Assembly (NCBI GenBank): GCA_036507695.1 | Contig: DATCIR010000072.1 | Location: 1 to 27,020 of the forward strand | Direction: 5' to 3' | Source: JAKEGK01 sp036507695 | GTDB taxonomy: Bacteria; Pseudomonadota; Gammaproteobacteria; SZUA-152 | Length of the DNA stretch: 27,020 bases | Part shown: positions 16,202 to 23,809 of the stretch, in pieces | Layout: the number at the start of each line of letters is the position of its first letter | Numbering within the stretch: position 1 is the first letter of the stretch | Notes under the pieces: generated by a model | Database searches by the model: none | What the model was told of the DNA's origin: nothing | Seen by the model: the letters and a program-made list of their open reading frames with translations, nothing else | Program-made: the position numbers and the translations under genes

Positions 16202-17089
16202 ATGGCACACACAATCAAGATAGGGTTGGTGCAACACGCTTGCACCGAGGACCAGGAGCAGAATATCAGCGCCAGCATTCAGGGCATTGAATCCCTGTCC
16301 CGGCAAGGCGCCAACGTCGTGGTGCTGCCTGAATTACACCGGACTCTCTATTTTTGCCAGACTGAAGAAACGCGTTTTTTTGATTTGGCGGAAACCATTC
16401 CCGGCGCTACCACCAACAGATTATCGCACATTGCCAAAACCCACCAGGTTATTATTGTCGCCAGCTTGTTTGAGCGCCGGGCGGCGGGCATCTATCACAA
16501 TACCGCGGTCGTCATAGACTCCAACGGTGAGATCGCGGGCATGTACCGCAAAATGCACATTCCTGATGACCCCGGTTATTACGAAAAATTTTATTTCACA
16601 CCCGGAGACTTAGGCTTCGCGCCGATCAAAACCACGCGGGGTAAAATTGGCGTGCTTGTGTGCTGGGATCAGTGGTACCCGGAGGCGGCGCGGTTGTCAG
16701 CGCTGGCCGGCGCCGACTTTCTGGTCATACCCACCGCGATCGGCTGGAATCCCGGCGACTCTAACGACGAACAACAGCGGCAGCGGGAAGCCTGGATTAC
16801 CATTCAACGCGCGCACGCCATCGCCAACGGCTTGCCACTGGTTTCCTGTAATCGAAGCGGGGTTGAAAAAGACACGAGCGGCCAAACACCGGGGATCAAA
16901 TTCTGGGGTTCCAGCTTCATCGCGGGGCCACAGGGCGAGATCCTGAGACAATGTTCAGTAGACACAACCGAAGCCATTGCAGTCAACATCGATCTTGACC
17001 ACAACGAACAAGTGCGCAGGATCTGGCCTTACTTCCGCGACAGACGCATCGACGCCTACACGGATATTGTCAAACGCTATTGCGACTAG
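16202..17089 (+). CDS. aguB: N-carbamoylputrescine amidase
   Basis: Hydrolyses N-carbamoylputrescine to putrescine, CO2 and ammonia, completing the route begun by AguA. It belongs to the nitrilase superfamily. The catalytic triad is Glu44 (VLPELHRTLYF), Lys117 (MYRKMHIPDDPGYYEKFYF) and Cys154 (GVLVCWDQWYPEAAR). At 295 residues it is normal, and PDDPGYYEKFYF is typical of AguB rather than other carbon-nitrogen hydrolases. AAAGG lies about nine bases before the ATG, just outside the right end of the MITE-like element. It is probably co-transcribed with aguA through that element, unless the element carries a promoter or a block. Confidence 0.96.
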   Translation: MAHTIKIGLVQHACTEDQEQNISASIQGIESLSRQGANVVVLPELHRTLYFCQTEETRFFDLAETIPGATTNRLSHIAKTHQVIIVASLFERRAAGIYHNTAVVIDSNGEIAGMYRKMHIPDDPGYYEKFYFTPGDLGFAPIKTTRGKIGVLVCWDQWYPEAARLSALAGADFLVIPTAIGWNPGDSNDEQQRQREAWITIQRAHAIANGLPLVSCNRSGVEKDTSGQTPGIKFWGSSFIAGPQGEILRQCSVDTTEAIAVNIDLDHNEQVRRIWPYFRDRRIDAYTDIVKRYCD

Positions 17090-17094
17090 GTAGT

Positions 17095-17333
17095 TAAACC
17101 CTGGCTATTAAACCCCTGGCTTACTAAACCATGGCTATTAAAACCCCGGCTTACTAAGCCTTGGCGCAAACTCACTGAAACCCCGGTTTTGGAATCTCCT
17201 GGTTTGTAAAAACCGCGGCATACCATTACCAAAGCTCACAGAAAAGCTAGGTTTATAAAAACCATGGCTTATAAAAACCATAGCTTATAAAAACCAAAGC
17301 AACAAACCCCAGGTTGACTACACCTGGTTTTAA
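17095..17333. repeat. Degenerate tandem repeat, about 16-base period
   Basis: After aguB the sequence is built from about 12-15 variable units near TAAAACCNNGGCTTA. The clearest part has three consecutive 16-base units at 17255-17270, 17271-17286 and 17287-17302 (ATAAAAACCATGGCTT, then two variants). Units vary in length from about 14 to 17 and some are inverted or decayed in the middle (17165-17240). Many contain the dyad CCATGG or a near form. There are no unique spacers, so it is not a CRISPR array. It fills the gap between aguB and the convergent cold-shock gene. Confidence 0.7.
17309..17331 (+). terminator. Weak hairpin with T-run after aguB
   Basis: Arms CCAGGT (17309-17314) and ACCTGG (17322-17327) around a seven-base loop, followed by TTTT. 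It is the last unit of the degenerate repeat and could end the corB-aguA-aguB transcript. The stem is short, so this is tentative. Confidence 0.4.
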
Positions 17334-17380
17334 GGCTCGTTTGATCTTTTTAAGTTAGGTAACTCAGTTACGTGTAGTAA

Positions 17381-17647
17381 CTAAGCACTAGCCCCTGCCG
17401 ACTCACCGAATCTACCTGCCGAGTCAGACTGCTCAGCTGAAGACGGACTTCCGATGACGCGAGTGGTTTGAACACCGCGAGGACTTTCTGATGCTTCGTA
17501 TTGAACCACCTGTCCTTCTTTTAAAGTTTTAAACCCCGCGCCATCAATCGTTGAGTAGTGTACAAATACGTCTTCACCACCACTCTCTGGAACGATAAAG
17601 CCGTAACCTTTGGCGTTATTGAACCATTTGACTGTTCCTGACTGCAT
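17381..17647 (-). CDS. Cold-shock domain protein, CspA family with C-terminal tail
   Basis: Single-stranded nucleic-acid-binding protein that melts RNA structure and can act as an RNA chaperone or antiterminator. The cold-shock domain fills residues 1-65, with RNP1 KGYGFI at 13-18 and RNP2 VFVHYS at 27-32, opening MQSGTVKWFNNAK. Residues 66-88 form a low-complexity tail rich in Ser, Ala and Gly that ordinary 67-70 residue Csps lack. AGGGG lies nine bases before the ATG. Long non-coding sequence upstream fits the long 5' leaders common in csp genes, but I see no defined cold-box. It converges with aguB. Confidence 0.92.
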   Translation of the reverse strand: MQSGTVKWFNNAKGYGFIVPESGGEDVFVHYSTIDGAGFKTLKEGQVVQYEASESPRGVQTTRVIGSPSSAEQSDSAGRFGESAGASA

Positions 17648-18314
17648 AATATTTAACCCCTATCCATGTACTAGTTCTGCTAACAAACTACAACAACCCA
17701 ACAACCACCTGCTTGCCCGGCAATCGATCTCATGTCATCACTCGCATTTCTATCCTTCTCCAAATGCACAGCAGAGAGTGAATACCGCAGAATTAGAGTG
17801 GCAATAGCAATAACTATGTTACCCCGATAACAACCGATACTCTGGCTGCTTATTTATTGAAATTGTCTTTTGTGACACCTTTGGCGATGTGTTTCGCAAC
17901 GTACTTCGTAACGCGCTTCCGTATCATTAAAGCCGTACTTATCATCGCTTTGATTCTATTGCCAGCAATCTTCAAAACTCTAGTCAATTGTTTGCCGGTT
18001 TGCAAACGATTTTACAGATTTTAAGAAAAATAATTCTTAGCCGTTTAGTGCAATTTTATTCATTCAGGGTTACCAAACAAACACTAAATAACGAATTGTA
18101 ATTTACTTATATCACGACACAATTTTGAAACGTACCGGTGACTCATTGCGTATGCGTCCGATAACATCTACATTGCCTATGGACATCTACTGGGCTTATG
18201 ACATTTCAAGTCAACGTGCACACACCTTAAACTGATCAGAGCGAACAAACCGGTAAAGCAACAGGCATGCAATCTGATTCGCGGCCGGATTAATTTTAAT
18301 TTCGGGGAAACAGC
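17648..18314. promoter_or_regulatory. Divergent intergenic region between csp and the DAHP synthase gene
   Basis: No gene is supported in these 667 bases. The frame at 18177-18380 on the minus strand overlaps the start of the DAHP synthase gene and has no family resemblance. The region should hold the csp leader and promoter on the minus strand and the promoter of the synthase on the plus strand. Three imperfect 12-base direct repeats lie at 17889-17924 (GTGTTTCGCAAC, GTACTTCGTAAC, GCGCTTCCGTAT). I see no strong sigma-70 consensus and no riboswitch or leader peptide I can name. Confidence 0.4.
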
Positions 18315-19448
18315 ATGATCGTCATTCTTGAACCAAACGTTGATACGTCCAGCGGCGAGTATCAGCAGCTCATTCATCATTTATCACAGCTTCCTGGAAT
18401 TCAGTATCGGGTACACAAGGTTCAAGGCGCACAACAAACATTGACCGAGATTTATTTGATTGGTGAAACCGCCACTGTCGACCCGGAGACCATTCAAGCA
18501 CTACCGCTGGTTGAGCGCGTAATTCGTATTTCTGAAGAGTATCGCATTCTTGGGCGCCACGCCGACCGTTCGCGTTCAACGTCATTTACCTACAACGGTA
18601 TTGAGTTCAGTCAGGATAACCTGAATATATTTGCCGGACTGTGCGCTGTTGACACGCGCGAGCACGTCGAACAAATGATGAAAGCGTTAAAAGAAAATGG
18701 CCAACAATGCACGCGTATGGGCGCTTATAAGCCGCGCACCAATCCATACTCGTTCCAGGGCCACGGCGCGAAATGCTTGCCTTATGTGTTCGAACTGGCC
18801 GGCAAATACGCTATCAAAATAATCGCCATGGAAATCACCCATGAAGCACACCTGGATGAAATTGAAAACGCGCTGGAACAGACCGGACATCCTACGGGCG
18901 TCATGATGCAGATCGGTACCCGCAATACCCAAAACTTTGAGTTGTTAAAGGTCGTTGGACGCCAGCAGACTTTTCCTGTGCTGTTGAAACGCGGCTTTGG
19001 CATCACGCTGGAGGAATCACTCAATGCCGCGGAATATCTCGCCAGTGAAGGCAACGCCAAAATTGTGTTTGGCTTACGTGGCATGAAAACCAACGCCGGT
19101 GATCCACATCGCAATCTGGTGGACTTCGCCCACGTACCCGTAGTGAAACGGCTGACGCGCATGCCAGTCTGTATCGATCCCTCGCACTCGGCCGGCACGC
19201 GCGCCGCCTCATCGGATAATATCCTCGACATTTTCCATGTTACCGCGCAAGGCGTGATTGCCGGCGCCAACATGATCCTGGTGGACTTCCATCCCAAACC
19301 CGAAGCAGCATTAGTGGATGGCGCGCAAGCACTACTATTAGAGGAATTGCCCTATTTTCTGGAAGACGTGAGAATCGCGCGGGAAGCATACGAACAACGC
19401 CGCGAGGCCTCGCGGCGTTTTAATTCTGGCAAAACAACCGAGGACTGA
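18315..19448 (+). CDS. 3-deoxy-7-phosphoheptulonate (DAHP) synthase, divergent type I-beta-like
   Basis: Condenses phosphoenolpyruvate with erythrose 4-phosphate, the first step of the shikimate pathway. Residues 1 to about 75 look like the ferredoxin-like regulatory domain of Thermotoga-type enzymes. The TIM barrel has GAYKPRTNPYSFQG, IGTRNTQNFELL, PVLLKRGFGITLEES and CIDPSHSAG. By comparison with the Thermotoga enzyme as I remember it, metal ligands Cys (FAGLCAVD), His (DPSH) and Asp (ALVDG) are kept. The Glu before the HPxPE motif is replaced by Asp (LVDFHPKPE), AGPC is AGLC, and CERG is GLRG. GGGGA precedes the ATG. It stands alone, with no other shikimate gene in the window. A non-DAHP activity in the same fold cannot be excluded. 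Confidence 0.82.
   Translation: MIVILEPNVDTSSGEYQQLIHHLSQLPGIQYRVHKVQGAQQTLTEIYLIGETATVDPETIQALPLVERVIRISEEYRILGRHADRSRSTSFTYNGIEFSQDNLNIFAGLCAVDTREHVEQMMKALKENGQQCTRMGAYKPRTNPYSFQGHGAKCLPYVFELAGKYAIKIIAMEITHEAHLDEIENALEQTGHPTGVMMQIGTRNTQNFELLKVVGRQQTFPVLLKRGFGITLEESLNAAEYLASEGNAKIVFGLRGMKTNAGDPHRNLVDFAHVPVVKRLTRMPVCIDPSHSAGTRAASSDNILDIFHVTAQGVIAGANMILVDFHPKPEAALVDGAQALLLEELPYFLEDVRIAREAYEQRREASRRFNSGKTTED
19396..19419. terminator. 24-base perfect palindrome with T-run inside the 3' end of the DAHP synthase gene
   Basis: Arms AACGCCGCGAGG and CCTCGCGGCGTT are exact complements with no spacer, so the folded form has about ten GC-rich pairs and a GGCC loop. On the plus strand it is followed by TTAATT, giving a T-run starting within the arm. 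It lies 30 bases before the stop codon and encodes part of EQRREASRRFNSG. It resembles an intrinsic terminator, but its place inside the coding sequence is unusual. Confidence 0.5.
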
Positions 19449-20023
19449 TGTTGAGTTATTTTCCGGCTGGATTGCTCTCGTCTGACGTTATATCAACTTA
19501 CGGAAATTAATTTACCATCGCTCGTTGGGCTGCGCACATTTGCGCCGCTCACTGCTTTAACACGGGCGTGAAATAGATTTCAATTGATTATCTCTCACCG
19601 CAATAGTCACGGCGTTATTAACAAATTAGTAAATTATAATAGCTGCAAGCGGGATATAAATATCCTGCGCGAAGATATGGGTCGGCTTCTTTATAAAATT
19701 CATTTAGGCGCCCCATAAGGCCATAAATTAGGTTTCCTTTGTCGCAAATTATTTTCTAATCGACTTACCCACACAATTCTCCTGAATCACCTAAGATTGT
19801 TAATAGATGGATGAATAGTTGTATTAACCCTTAGTACTGCTACGTGTAATCGTTACTTTCAGTGTCAGTGTAGTCTGAGCATTGCAATTCAAGCGTTGTT
19901 GAGTGTTACCTGAATGCAACGCTTGGCGGTGCAGGAACATTCTGCCCGGAACAATCGAAACCGGCTGCAACGACAAGTTAACCGCGTAGGGGTACTTACC
20001 ATTAACGAGCGGGAGATTTGACC
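19449..20023. other. Gap after the DAHP synthase gene; promoter-like and palindromic sites, no gene
   Basis: No coding frame is supported. A minus frame at 19824-20066 overlaps the next gene and has no recognisable features. A TATAAT box lies at 19635-19640, and an almost perfect palindrome follows at 19649-19668 (GCGGGATATAAATATCCTGC). An 8-base inverted repeat (AAGCGTTG and CAACGCTT) lies at about 19891-19924. These could belong to the leader of the DUF2892-like gene, whose start is 380 bases beyond the TATAAT, or to a small RNA. Confidence 0.35.
19635..19668 (+). promoter_or_regulatory. TATAAT box followed by an operator-like palindrome
   Basis: TATAAT at 19635-19640 is an exact -10 consensus, but no good -35 lies at the right distance. 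Eight bases on, GCGGGATAT (19649-19657) and ATATCCTGC (19660-19668) form a dyad with one mismatch. The start point would fall within or beside the dyad, which would fit repressor control. Confidence 0.3.
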
Positions 20024-20326
20024 ATGGTAGAATTGATCGATAAGTCCTTGCAGCACAAACACCCACTGCAAAATATCAGCGCGATTGACAGAACCTCAAG
20101 AATCATAATCGGAATGGCGCTTATCAGTCTGTGGTTTGTGGTTGATGTTAGCACCGTCAATATGGGCCTGGTGTTGCTAACGTTGATCGGTATCATTCCG
20201 CTGCTTTCCGGAATTATTGGCTGGTGTCCGGTACATGCCCTGTTCAACACCAGATCCTGCGGTACGGACAGTCACAATACCTGCGGAACGTTACCCTATC
20301 AACTCAGCCGCTTGTTCCATAAATAA
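20024..20326 (+). CDS. DUF2892 / YgaP-like small membrane protein
   Basis: Small inner membrane protein of 100 residues. The stretch NISAIDRTSRIIIGMALISLWFVV followed by GLVLLTLIGIIPLLSGIIGWCPVHALFNTRSC matches the DUF2892/YgaP transmembrane domain: two hydrophobic helices, then Gly-Trp-Cys-Pro and a second Cys. Members are often fused or linked to rhodanese and sulfur metabolism, but no rhodanese domain is present here. I chose the ATG at 20024 because GGAG lies eight bases upstream; an ATG two codons earlier is less well placed. The tail (CGTDSHNTCGT) adds further cysteines. Function unknown beyond the family. Confidence 0.82.
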   Translation: MVELIDKSLQHKHPLQNISAIDRTSRIIIGMALISLWFVVDVSTVNMGLVLLTLIGIIPLLSGIIGWCPVHALFNTRSCGTDSHNTCGTLPYQLSRLFHK

Positions 20327-20416
20327 CAACGGGATTTGACCTGCGATTACAGTAGCTGACAGCGGCAACTGCTAGCGGCGGATAAAATCCCCATACACCA
20401 GTCAAGTCCACCCAGC

Positions 20417-20476
20417 GGCGGCACTTTTTTCCGATGAAGGTCAGATGAATCGACGTTTATCCGGCTAAGTGCCGCC
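20417..20476. repeat. 10-base inverted repeat between convergent small genes
   Basis: GGCGGCACTT at 20417-20426 and AAGTGCCGCC at 20467-20476 are exact complements separated by 40 bases. They lie between the ends of two convergent membrane-protein genes. The arrangement could act as a bidirectional barrier, but the loop is long. Confidence 0.4.
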
Positions 20477-20492
20477 AACTCTTTTGTGTCTA

Positions 20493-20747
20493 TCAGAAAT
20501 CCCCGTTTTTGGAACGCGTTTTGGTTGTTACGTTCAAGCACAGCATGCGCGCCAGCTTGACTACCAAAAGCACCGGGAAAATACCATGTAATAACAAATC
20601 AAACATATCGATGGGACGCACCAGGGTACCATTTCCCAGCATGCTTAGTTTTTCCAGCAAATGGGGGTGCGAACCGGGCGGCGCAATCCCCAAACCTAAA
20701 GCTAACACCAGTAAAATCCACAGCGGGATTTGGTCGATTAGTTTCAC
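20493..20747 (-). CDS. Small membrane protein of unknown function, about 84 aa
   Basis: A small protein with a first hydrophobic helix (IPLWILLVLALGLGIAPP) and a second (MFDLLLHGIFPVLLVVKLARML), joined by HLLEKLSMLGNGTLVRPIDMFDL. This layout (hydrophobic, then EKL-x-ML...GTL-RPID-x-FDLL-HG, hydrophobic) is one I recall from short membrane proteins annotated in many proteobacteria, sometimes near transporters, without a known role. I chose GTG at 20747 because AGGA lies nine bases upstream and it places the conserved core near the N-terminus; an ATG at 20792 would add 15 residues. The basic C-terminus (TKTRSKNGDF) suggests a cytosolic end. It is convergent with the DUF2892-like gene. Confidence 0.7.
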   Translation of the reverse strand: MKLIDQIPLWILLVLALGLGIAPPGSHPHLLEKLSMLGNGTLVRPIDMFDLLLHGIFPVLLVVKLARMLCLNVTTKTRSKNGDF

Positions 20748-20903
20748 ATTCAAGCTTCCTAATTCACTGAAAATCCGAAATTTCGCCGCCACGGTGCGCT
20801 AGATGGTATTTTACTGCCCGGCGTAGAACTGAATATTTTCATAGATATCATTACGTTAGAATAAATCCGCGGAGATTGGTTAAAAGTTTTCTGTCAATCA
20901 AGT

Positions 20904-20909
20904 TATAAT
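20904..20909 (+). promoter_or_regulatory. Probable -10 box of the ppc promoter
   Basis: An exact TATAAT lies about 92 bases before the ppc start. A weak -35 (TTAAAA, 20880-20885) is 18 bases upstream. No other good candidate lies in the 254-base gap. Confidence 0.5.
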
Positions 20910-21001
20910 CCCCGCTCTTTTGCGCCCCATAAAATAATGAATAACCGGCACTCTAAATAGTCACGGTTGTCGCGCATTCGGCAAGCTAGGAATCTGTATG
21001 C

Positions 21002-23803
21002 ATGGTCAATGATACTCAAGACAAATCGTTACGTTCACTGGTAAAAGTCCTGGGTAAACTGCTGGGCGATGTGCTGCGCTCTCAGGAAGGTGAAGCCGTC
21101 TTTAATGCCGTCGAAACGCTTCGCAAAGGGTATGTCGGCCTGCGTAAACAGGCGAACGCTGAAGAACAGGAACGGCTGGGTAAAATTATTGAGAGCCTTG
21201 ACCCTGATAAATTAACACATGTGGTGCGTGCATTCAGCAATTATTTCAGCCTGGTCAATATCGCCGAAGAAACCCATCAGCATTTTCTGCGGCACCAGAA
21301 CAGCATGCATGAAGGTCCCGACTGGTTCGGATCCTTTGAATTGACGTTGCGGGAATTAAAAGAGGCCGGTGTAAGCATCGAACAATTGCAGACTCTGTTT
21401 AATGAATTGCATTACCACCCGGTAATCACCGCGCATCCCACGGAGTCAAAACGCCGGACGATTCGGGACTTGTTGCGGCGCATCACCACGATTAACCGGC
21501 GCTTAAATGAAAATAATCTCACCAAGGACGAATATGATGAGTGCATTCAAAAATTCCAGAACCTGATACAGGTATTGTGGAAAACTGACGAAGTCCGCTC
21601 TTTCCGGCCACAGGTTCGTGACGAAATCGTCTACGGCCTGACATATTTTCGAGAATGTGTATTTGAAGCCGTGCCGTTAATTTACCGTCAGTTTGAAAAA
21701 GCGGTTACCAGAATTTACGGTGACGATGCGCAAAAAATCAAAGTTCCCAGCTTCCTGAATTTTGGCTCCTGGATTGGCGGCGATCGTGACGGTAATCCGA
21801 ATGTCAAACCGGAAACGACGGTGCTGGCGCTGCGGCTGCAGGCGCGCGCGGTGCTTACCGAATATATTGAGCGCGTACAGTTCCTGACCGGCACCCTGAC
21901 CCATTCCATCAAGCTGTGCAAGCCCAGTGAGGCTTTGTTAAATAGCCTCGCGTGTTCGAATCCCTACTGCGCCAATGCGTTTCCGGAAAAACCCAATCGC
22001 TTTGCCAACGAGCCCTACCGGCGCAAGTTGACCATTATCAATTACCGGTTAAAGCAGAACCTGGCGTATGTGAACCACCGCATCCAGGGCCAGGAAATCC
22101 TTGACCCGGAAATCATTCAGCACCGCTTCCAGTCGGAAACAGAATTTTTGCGTGACTTGTACCAGATTCGCGATTCACTGATTGGCCATGGCGACCGCGC
22201 CATTGCCGATGAAGAATTGAAGGATTTAATCCGCTTGGTCGAATCATTCGGTTTCTTCCTGTTGCAGCTGGATATTCGCCAGGAATCAACCCGTCACACC
22301 CAAGCGGTAGCCGAAATACTGCAGCGCTATTCCGTAGAATATGACAAGCTTGATGAAAATGAGCGGCTCAAGGTTTTATCCCAGGTAATCTCTGAACCAC
22401 CGCCGGAGAACCCGGCGCTAAAAAGCTTCAGCGAGAATACCGCCGAAACGATTTCGGTATTCAAAATGATTGCGGCTATGCGCACAGAGCTGAGCGAAAA
22501 GGCGATCAGCAACTATGTGATTTCCATGACCCATGAAGCCAGCCACGTGATGGAAGTCATGATGCTGGCGCATCACGCGGGCCTGGCGGGAAAAACCCAA
22601 AACGGCTGGTACTGCCATATTTGCATTTCGCCGCTTTTCGAAACCATTGAAGACCTTGAACACATCGAGCCGGTTCTGGCCACGTTGCTCGATGATCCAA
22701 CCTATGCCGCGCTACTCAAATCATCCGGTAATCTTCAGGAAGTCATGCTGGGCTATTCTGATTCCTGCAAGGATGGCGGTATTCTGGCTTCAGCCTGGAA
22801 TCTGTATGATGCCCAGGTAAAAGTAACCAATTTGATGCGCGCGCGCGGTGTTGCCAGCCGCCTGTTCCATGGCCGGGGCGGCACCATCGGCCGCGGCGGC
22901 GGACCCACCCATGAATCCATTTTGTCACAGCCCGAAGGCACGGTGCATGGTCAAATCAAGTTCACCGAACAGGGCGAAGTGCTTTCCTTTAAATACACCA
23001 ACGTGAATACCGCCACTTATGAATTGACCATGGGCATCACCGGGCTGCTGAAAGCCAGCAGCAACCTGGTCACGGCGTCGCAGCCGGATCGCAAGGACTA
23101 CCTGAGTATCATGGATGGATTGGCGGCGGCCGGTGAAAAAGCCTACCGGAATTTGACGGACCATACGGAAGGATTTCTGGATTATTTTTACGAAGCGACA
23201 CCCGTCAATGAAATCGGCATGATGAACATCGGTTCCCGCCCCTCGCATCGCAAAAAATCCGATCGCTCCAAATCATCGGTGCGCGCGATTGCCTGGGTAT
23301 TTGGCTGGGCGCAATCACGCCATACCTTGCCGGCCTGGTATGGCATCGGCAGCGCGCTGGAACAATATCGCAACAACGACCCCACCCGTATGGCCAAATT
23401 GCAGAAGATGTACCAGGAATGGCCTTTTTTCCGCGCCATGCTCAGCAACACCCAAATGGCGCTGTTCAAAGCAGAGCTGGATATCGCCCGAGAATACTCC
23501 AGGCTTTGTCACGACAAAGCCATGGGCGCCCGGATCTACCGGAAGATTCGCGAGGAATACGAGCGCACTATGCTTCAGGTGTTAAACGTTGCCGGACAAC
23601 AAACCTTGCTGGAAGACAATAAAACACTGGCGCTGTCGTTGTCCCGGCGCGCGCCTTACCTAGACCCTTTGAATTACATTCAGGTGGTATTGTTGAAACG
23701 TTTTCGCGATGAGTCGCGCAGTGAAGAAGACCGGCAAGTGTGGTTGAATCCGCTGCTGCGCACCATTAACGGTATCGCCGCCGGCATGCGCAATACCGGT
23801 TAA
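21002..23803 (+). CDS. ppc: Phosphoenolpyruvate carboxylase
   Basis: Adds bicarbonate to phosphoenolpyruvate to make oxaloacetate and refill the TCA cycle; cytosolic homotetramer. All main motifs are present in 933 residues: TAHPTE at 143-148 with catalytic His145, SWIGGDRDGNPNV near 258-270, GYSDSCKDGG near 583-592, the flexible glycine-rich loop FHGRGGTIGRGGGP near 621-634, and the C-terminal GIAAGMRNTG, whose last residues shape the active site and effector response. It is longer than E. coli Ppc (883 residues) by scattered insertions such as HRKKSDRSKSS near 748-758. AGGA lies about ten bases before the ATG. It stands alone with its own promoter and ends six bases from the convergent panC stop. 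Confidence 0.98.
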   Translation: MVNDTQDKSLRSLVKVLGKLLGDVLRSQEGEAVFNAVETLRKGYVGLRKQANAEEQERLGKIIESLDPDKLTHVVRAFSNYFSLVNIAEETHQHFLRHQNSMHEGPDWFGSFELTLRELKEAGVSIEQLQTLFNELHYHPVITAHPTESKRRTIRDLLRRITTINRRLNENNLTKDEYDECIQKFQNLIQVLWKTDEVRSFRPQVRDEIVYGLTYFRECVFEAVPLIYRQFEKAVTRIYGDDAQKIKVPSFLNFGSWIGGDRDGNPNVKPETTVLALRLQARAVLTEYIERVQFLTGTLTHSIKLCKPSEALLNSLACSNPYCANAFPEKPNRFANEPYRRKLTIINYRLKQNLAYVNHRIQGQEILDPEIIQHRFQSETEFLRDLYQIRDSLIGHGDRAIADEELKDLIRLVESFGFFLLQLDIRQESTRHTQAVAEILQRYSVEYDKLDENERLKVLSQVISEPPPENPALKSFSENTAETISVFKMIAAMRTELSEKAISNYVISMTHEASHVMEVMMLAHHAGLAGKTQNGWYCHICISPLFETIEDLEHIEPVLATLLDDPTYAALLKSSGNLQEVMLGYSDSCKDGGILASAWNLYDAQVKVTNLMRARGVASRLFHGRGGTIGRGGGPTHESILSQPEGTVHGQIKFTEQGEVLSFKYTNVNTATYELTMGITGLLKASSNLVTASQPDRKDYLSIMDGLAAAGEKAYRNLTDHTEGFLDYFYEATPVNEIGMMNIGSRPSHRKKSDRSKSSVRAIAWVFGWAQSRHTLPAWYGIGSALEQYRNNDPTRMAKLQKMYQEWPFFRAMLSNTQMALFKAELDIAREYSRLCHDKAMGARIYRKIREEYERTMLQVLNVAGQQTLLEDNKTLALSLSRRAPYLDPLNYIQVVLLKRFRDESRSEEDRQVWLNPLLRTINGIAAGMRNTG

Positions 23804-23809
23804 TTGACG

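Noticed and set aside
17095..17333. Possible CRISPR array
   Set aside because: Units are short, variable and contiguous, with no unique spacers, and no cas genes lie nearby.
18177..18380. 67-codon minus-strand frame before the DAHP synthase gene
   Set aside because: Overlaps the start of the synthase gene, has no good ribosome site and looks like chance.
19824..20066. 80-codon minus-strand frame overlapping the DUF2892-like gene start
   Set aside because: No domain, poor start context, and conflicts with a well-supported gene.
20347..20541. 64-codon minus-strand frame between the two small membrane genes
   Set aside because: Overlaps the end of the 84-residue membrane protein and is driven by the inverted repeat there.
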